Assembly (NCBI RefSeq): GCF_000019185.1
Contig: NC_010334.1
Location: 4,526,001-4,590,000 of the forward strand
Reading direction: 5' to 3'
Source: Shewanella halifaxensis HAW-EB4
GTDB lineage: Bacteria; Pseudomonadota; Gammaproteobacteria; Enterobacterales; Shewanellaceae
DNA: 64,000 nt
A model generated the notes under the pieces. The model had not been told where the DNA came from, did not search any database, and saw nothing but the letters and a program-made list of their open reading frames with translations. Each line of letters opens with the position of its first letter. Position 1 is the stretch's first letter. This document shows positions 63,651 to 64,000 of this stretch, piece by piece. The translations under genes were made by a program, and so were the position numbers.

Positions 63651-64000
63651 ATGACCGCCCTAAAAGTCGTACTGCTGACCGCGATAGTATTTTTGGTGTT
63701 CTTTTTAGGCCTAACCCCTAATGTCAGCTTTAAACATCAAGTGCTGCCCATATTCCAAGAATCTTGTATCGAATGTCATTCCGCTAGCGGAGAGGGGGTT
63801 GAGCGTACAGGACTCGCCCTAAATAGTTATGCCAATCTGATGCGAGGTACCAAGAATGGTCCTGTGATTGTGGCAGGTAGCCCTGCATCGAGTACCCTGT
63901 ATCTGGCTATTGACCATCAGCTCGACTCCTCTATCCAGATGCCACCCCATCATGACGATCATTTAAGCCAAGGTACTAGCAAGCCATTAACCAGCGAACA
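63651..64000 (+). CDS. Membrane-anchored c-type cytochrome (3' end outside window)
   Basis: Begins at an ATG with a near-perfect AAAGGAGGT site. One N-terminal helix (VVLLTAIVFLVFFLGL), then a haem site FQESCIECHSASGEG. The pattern SYANLMRGTKNGPVIVAG and MPPHHDDHL is that of the cytochrome domain of planctomycete-type (PSCyt1) proteins, with Met or His as axial ligand. It continues past the window. Confidence 0.8.
   Translation, partial: MTALKVVLLTAIVFLVFFLGLTPNVSFKHQVLPIFQESCIECHSASGEGVERTGLALNSYANLMRGTKNGPVIVAGSPASSTLYLAIDHQLDSSIQMPPHHDDHLSQGTSKPLTSE

Overview
The window looks like chromosomal DNA of a marine gammaproteobacterium, most probably Shewanella. The case rests on several things seen together: a QnrA-like pentapeptide protein (two copies), an octaheme c-type cytochrome lipoprotein, a secreted GH18 chitinase, a NorR/sigma-54-type norVW locus, PpnP, GcvR-like and YccA-like housekeeping genes, and many GGDEF, EAL and HD-GYP signalling proteins. 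The species call is inference; no 16S rRNA, tRNA or CRISPR array was seen.

Left part (1-25000). A truncated family-5 solute-binding protein gene diverges from nikR. A decayed AraC regulator, an outer-membrane protein, a DUF1275 protein and ppiB follow. Next come a Tat-exported class-V PLP enzyme and a solute-binding protein joined to a GGDEF/EAL protein. The nitric-oxide detoxification operon norV-norW-DUF1971 has a sigma-54 promoter and NorR boxes. It is followed by an octaheme lipoprotein, an AraC regulator, a cysteine-synthase-like gene, a second Tat-exported PLP enzyme and a chitinase preceded by a c-di-GMP (GEMM-I) riboswitch. A DUF3302-HlyD pair, a Bax-inhibitor-like protein and two small proteins complete this part.

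Middle part (24700-52000). A purine riboswitch of the guanine/hypoxanthine type precedes an NCS2 purine permease. After it come a TerC-CBS-CorC protein, a universal stress protein, an Omp85-like barrel with a periplasmic partner, a large Cache-SBP-HD-GYP receptor, ppnP, the first Qnr protein, a GcvR-like ACT protein, a BCCT transporter, an N-acyl-D-amino-acid deacylase, a CNNM/CorC protein, a CpdB-type nucleotidase, a PAS-GGDEF cyclase and cbpA. The gaps hold repeats: two copies of a MITE-like element with ATACCAATC ends, REP-like palindromes and a short CACCCATTAATAATCA-type repeat. They also hold vestigial gene tails (hlyD-like, cpdB-like).

Right part (52000-64000). An orphan DUF1629-like putative immunity protein sits beside a RAYT transposase whose own leader matches the dispersed REP copies. 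A mobile island (about 54.1-59.0 kb) follows: tyrosine recombinase, a 64-residue putative antitoxin plus YhaV toxin, a serine recombinase behind four recombinase-box repeats, an overlapping zinc-finger/HNH-like gene, and an HNH endonuclease. The island abuts the heat-shock operon groES-groEL, which has a sigma-32 promoter. A MATE exporter followed by the second Qnr gene, and a truncated cytochrome c gene, end the window.

The best candidates for something undescribed are the YhaV module with a non-PrlF antitoxin candidate, and the recombinase-box/serine recombinase/HNH-like cassette behind it. The riboswitch-controlled chitinase fits a genome rich in c-di-GMP enzymes.
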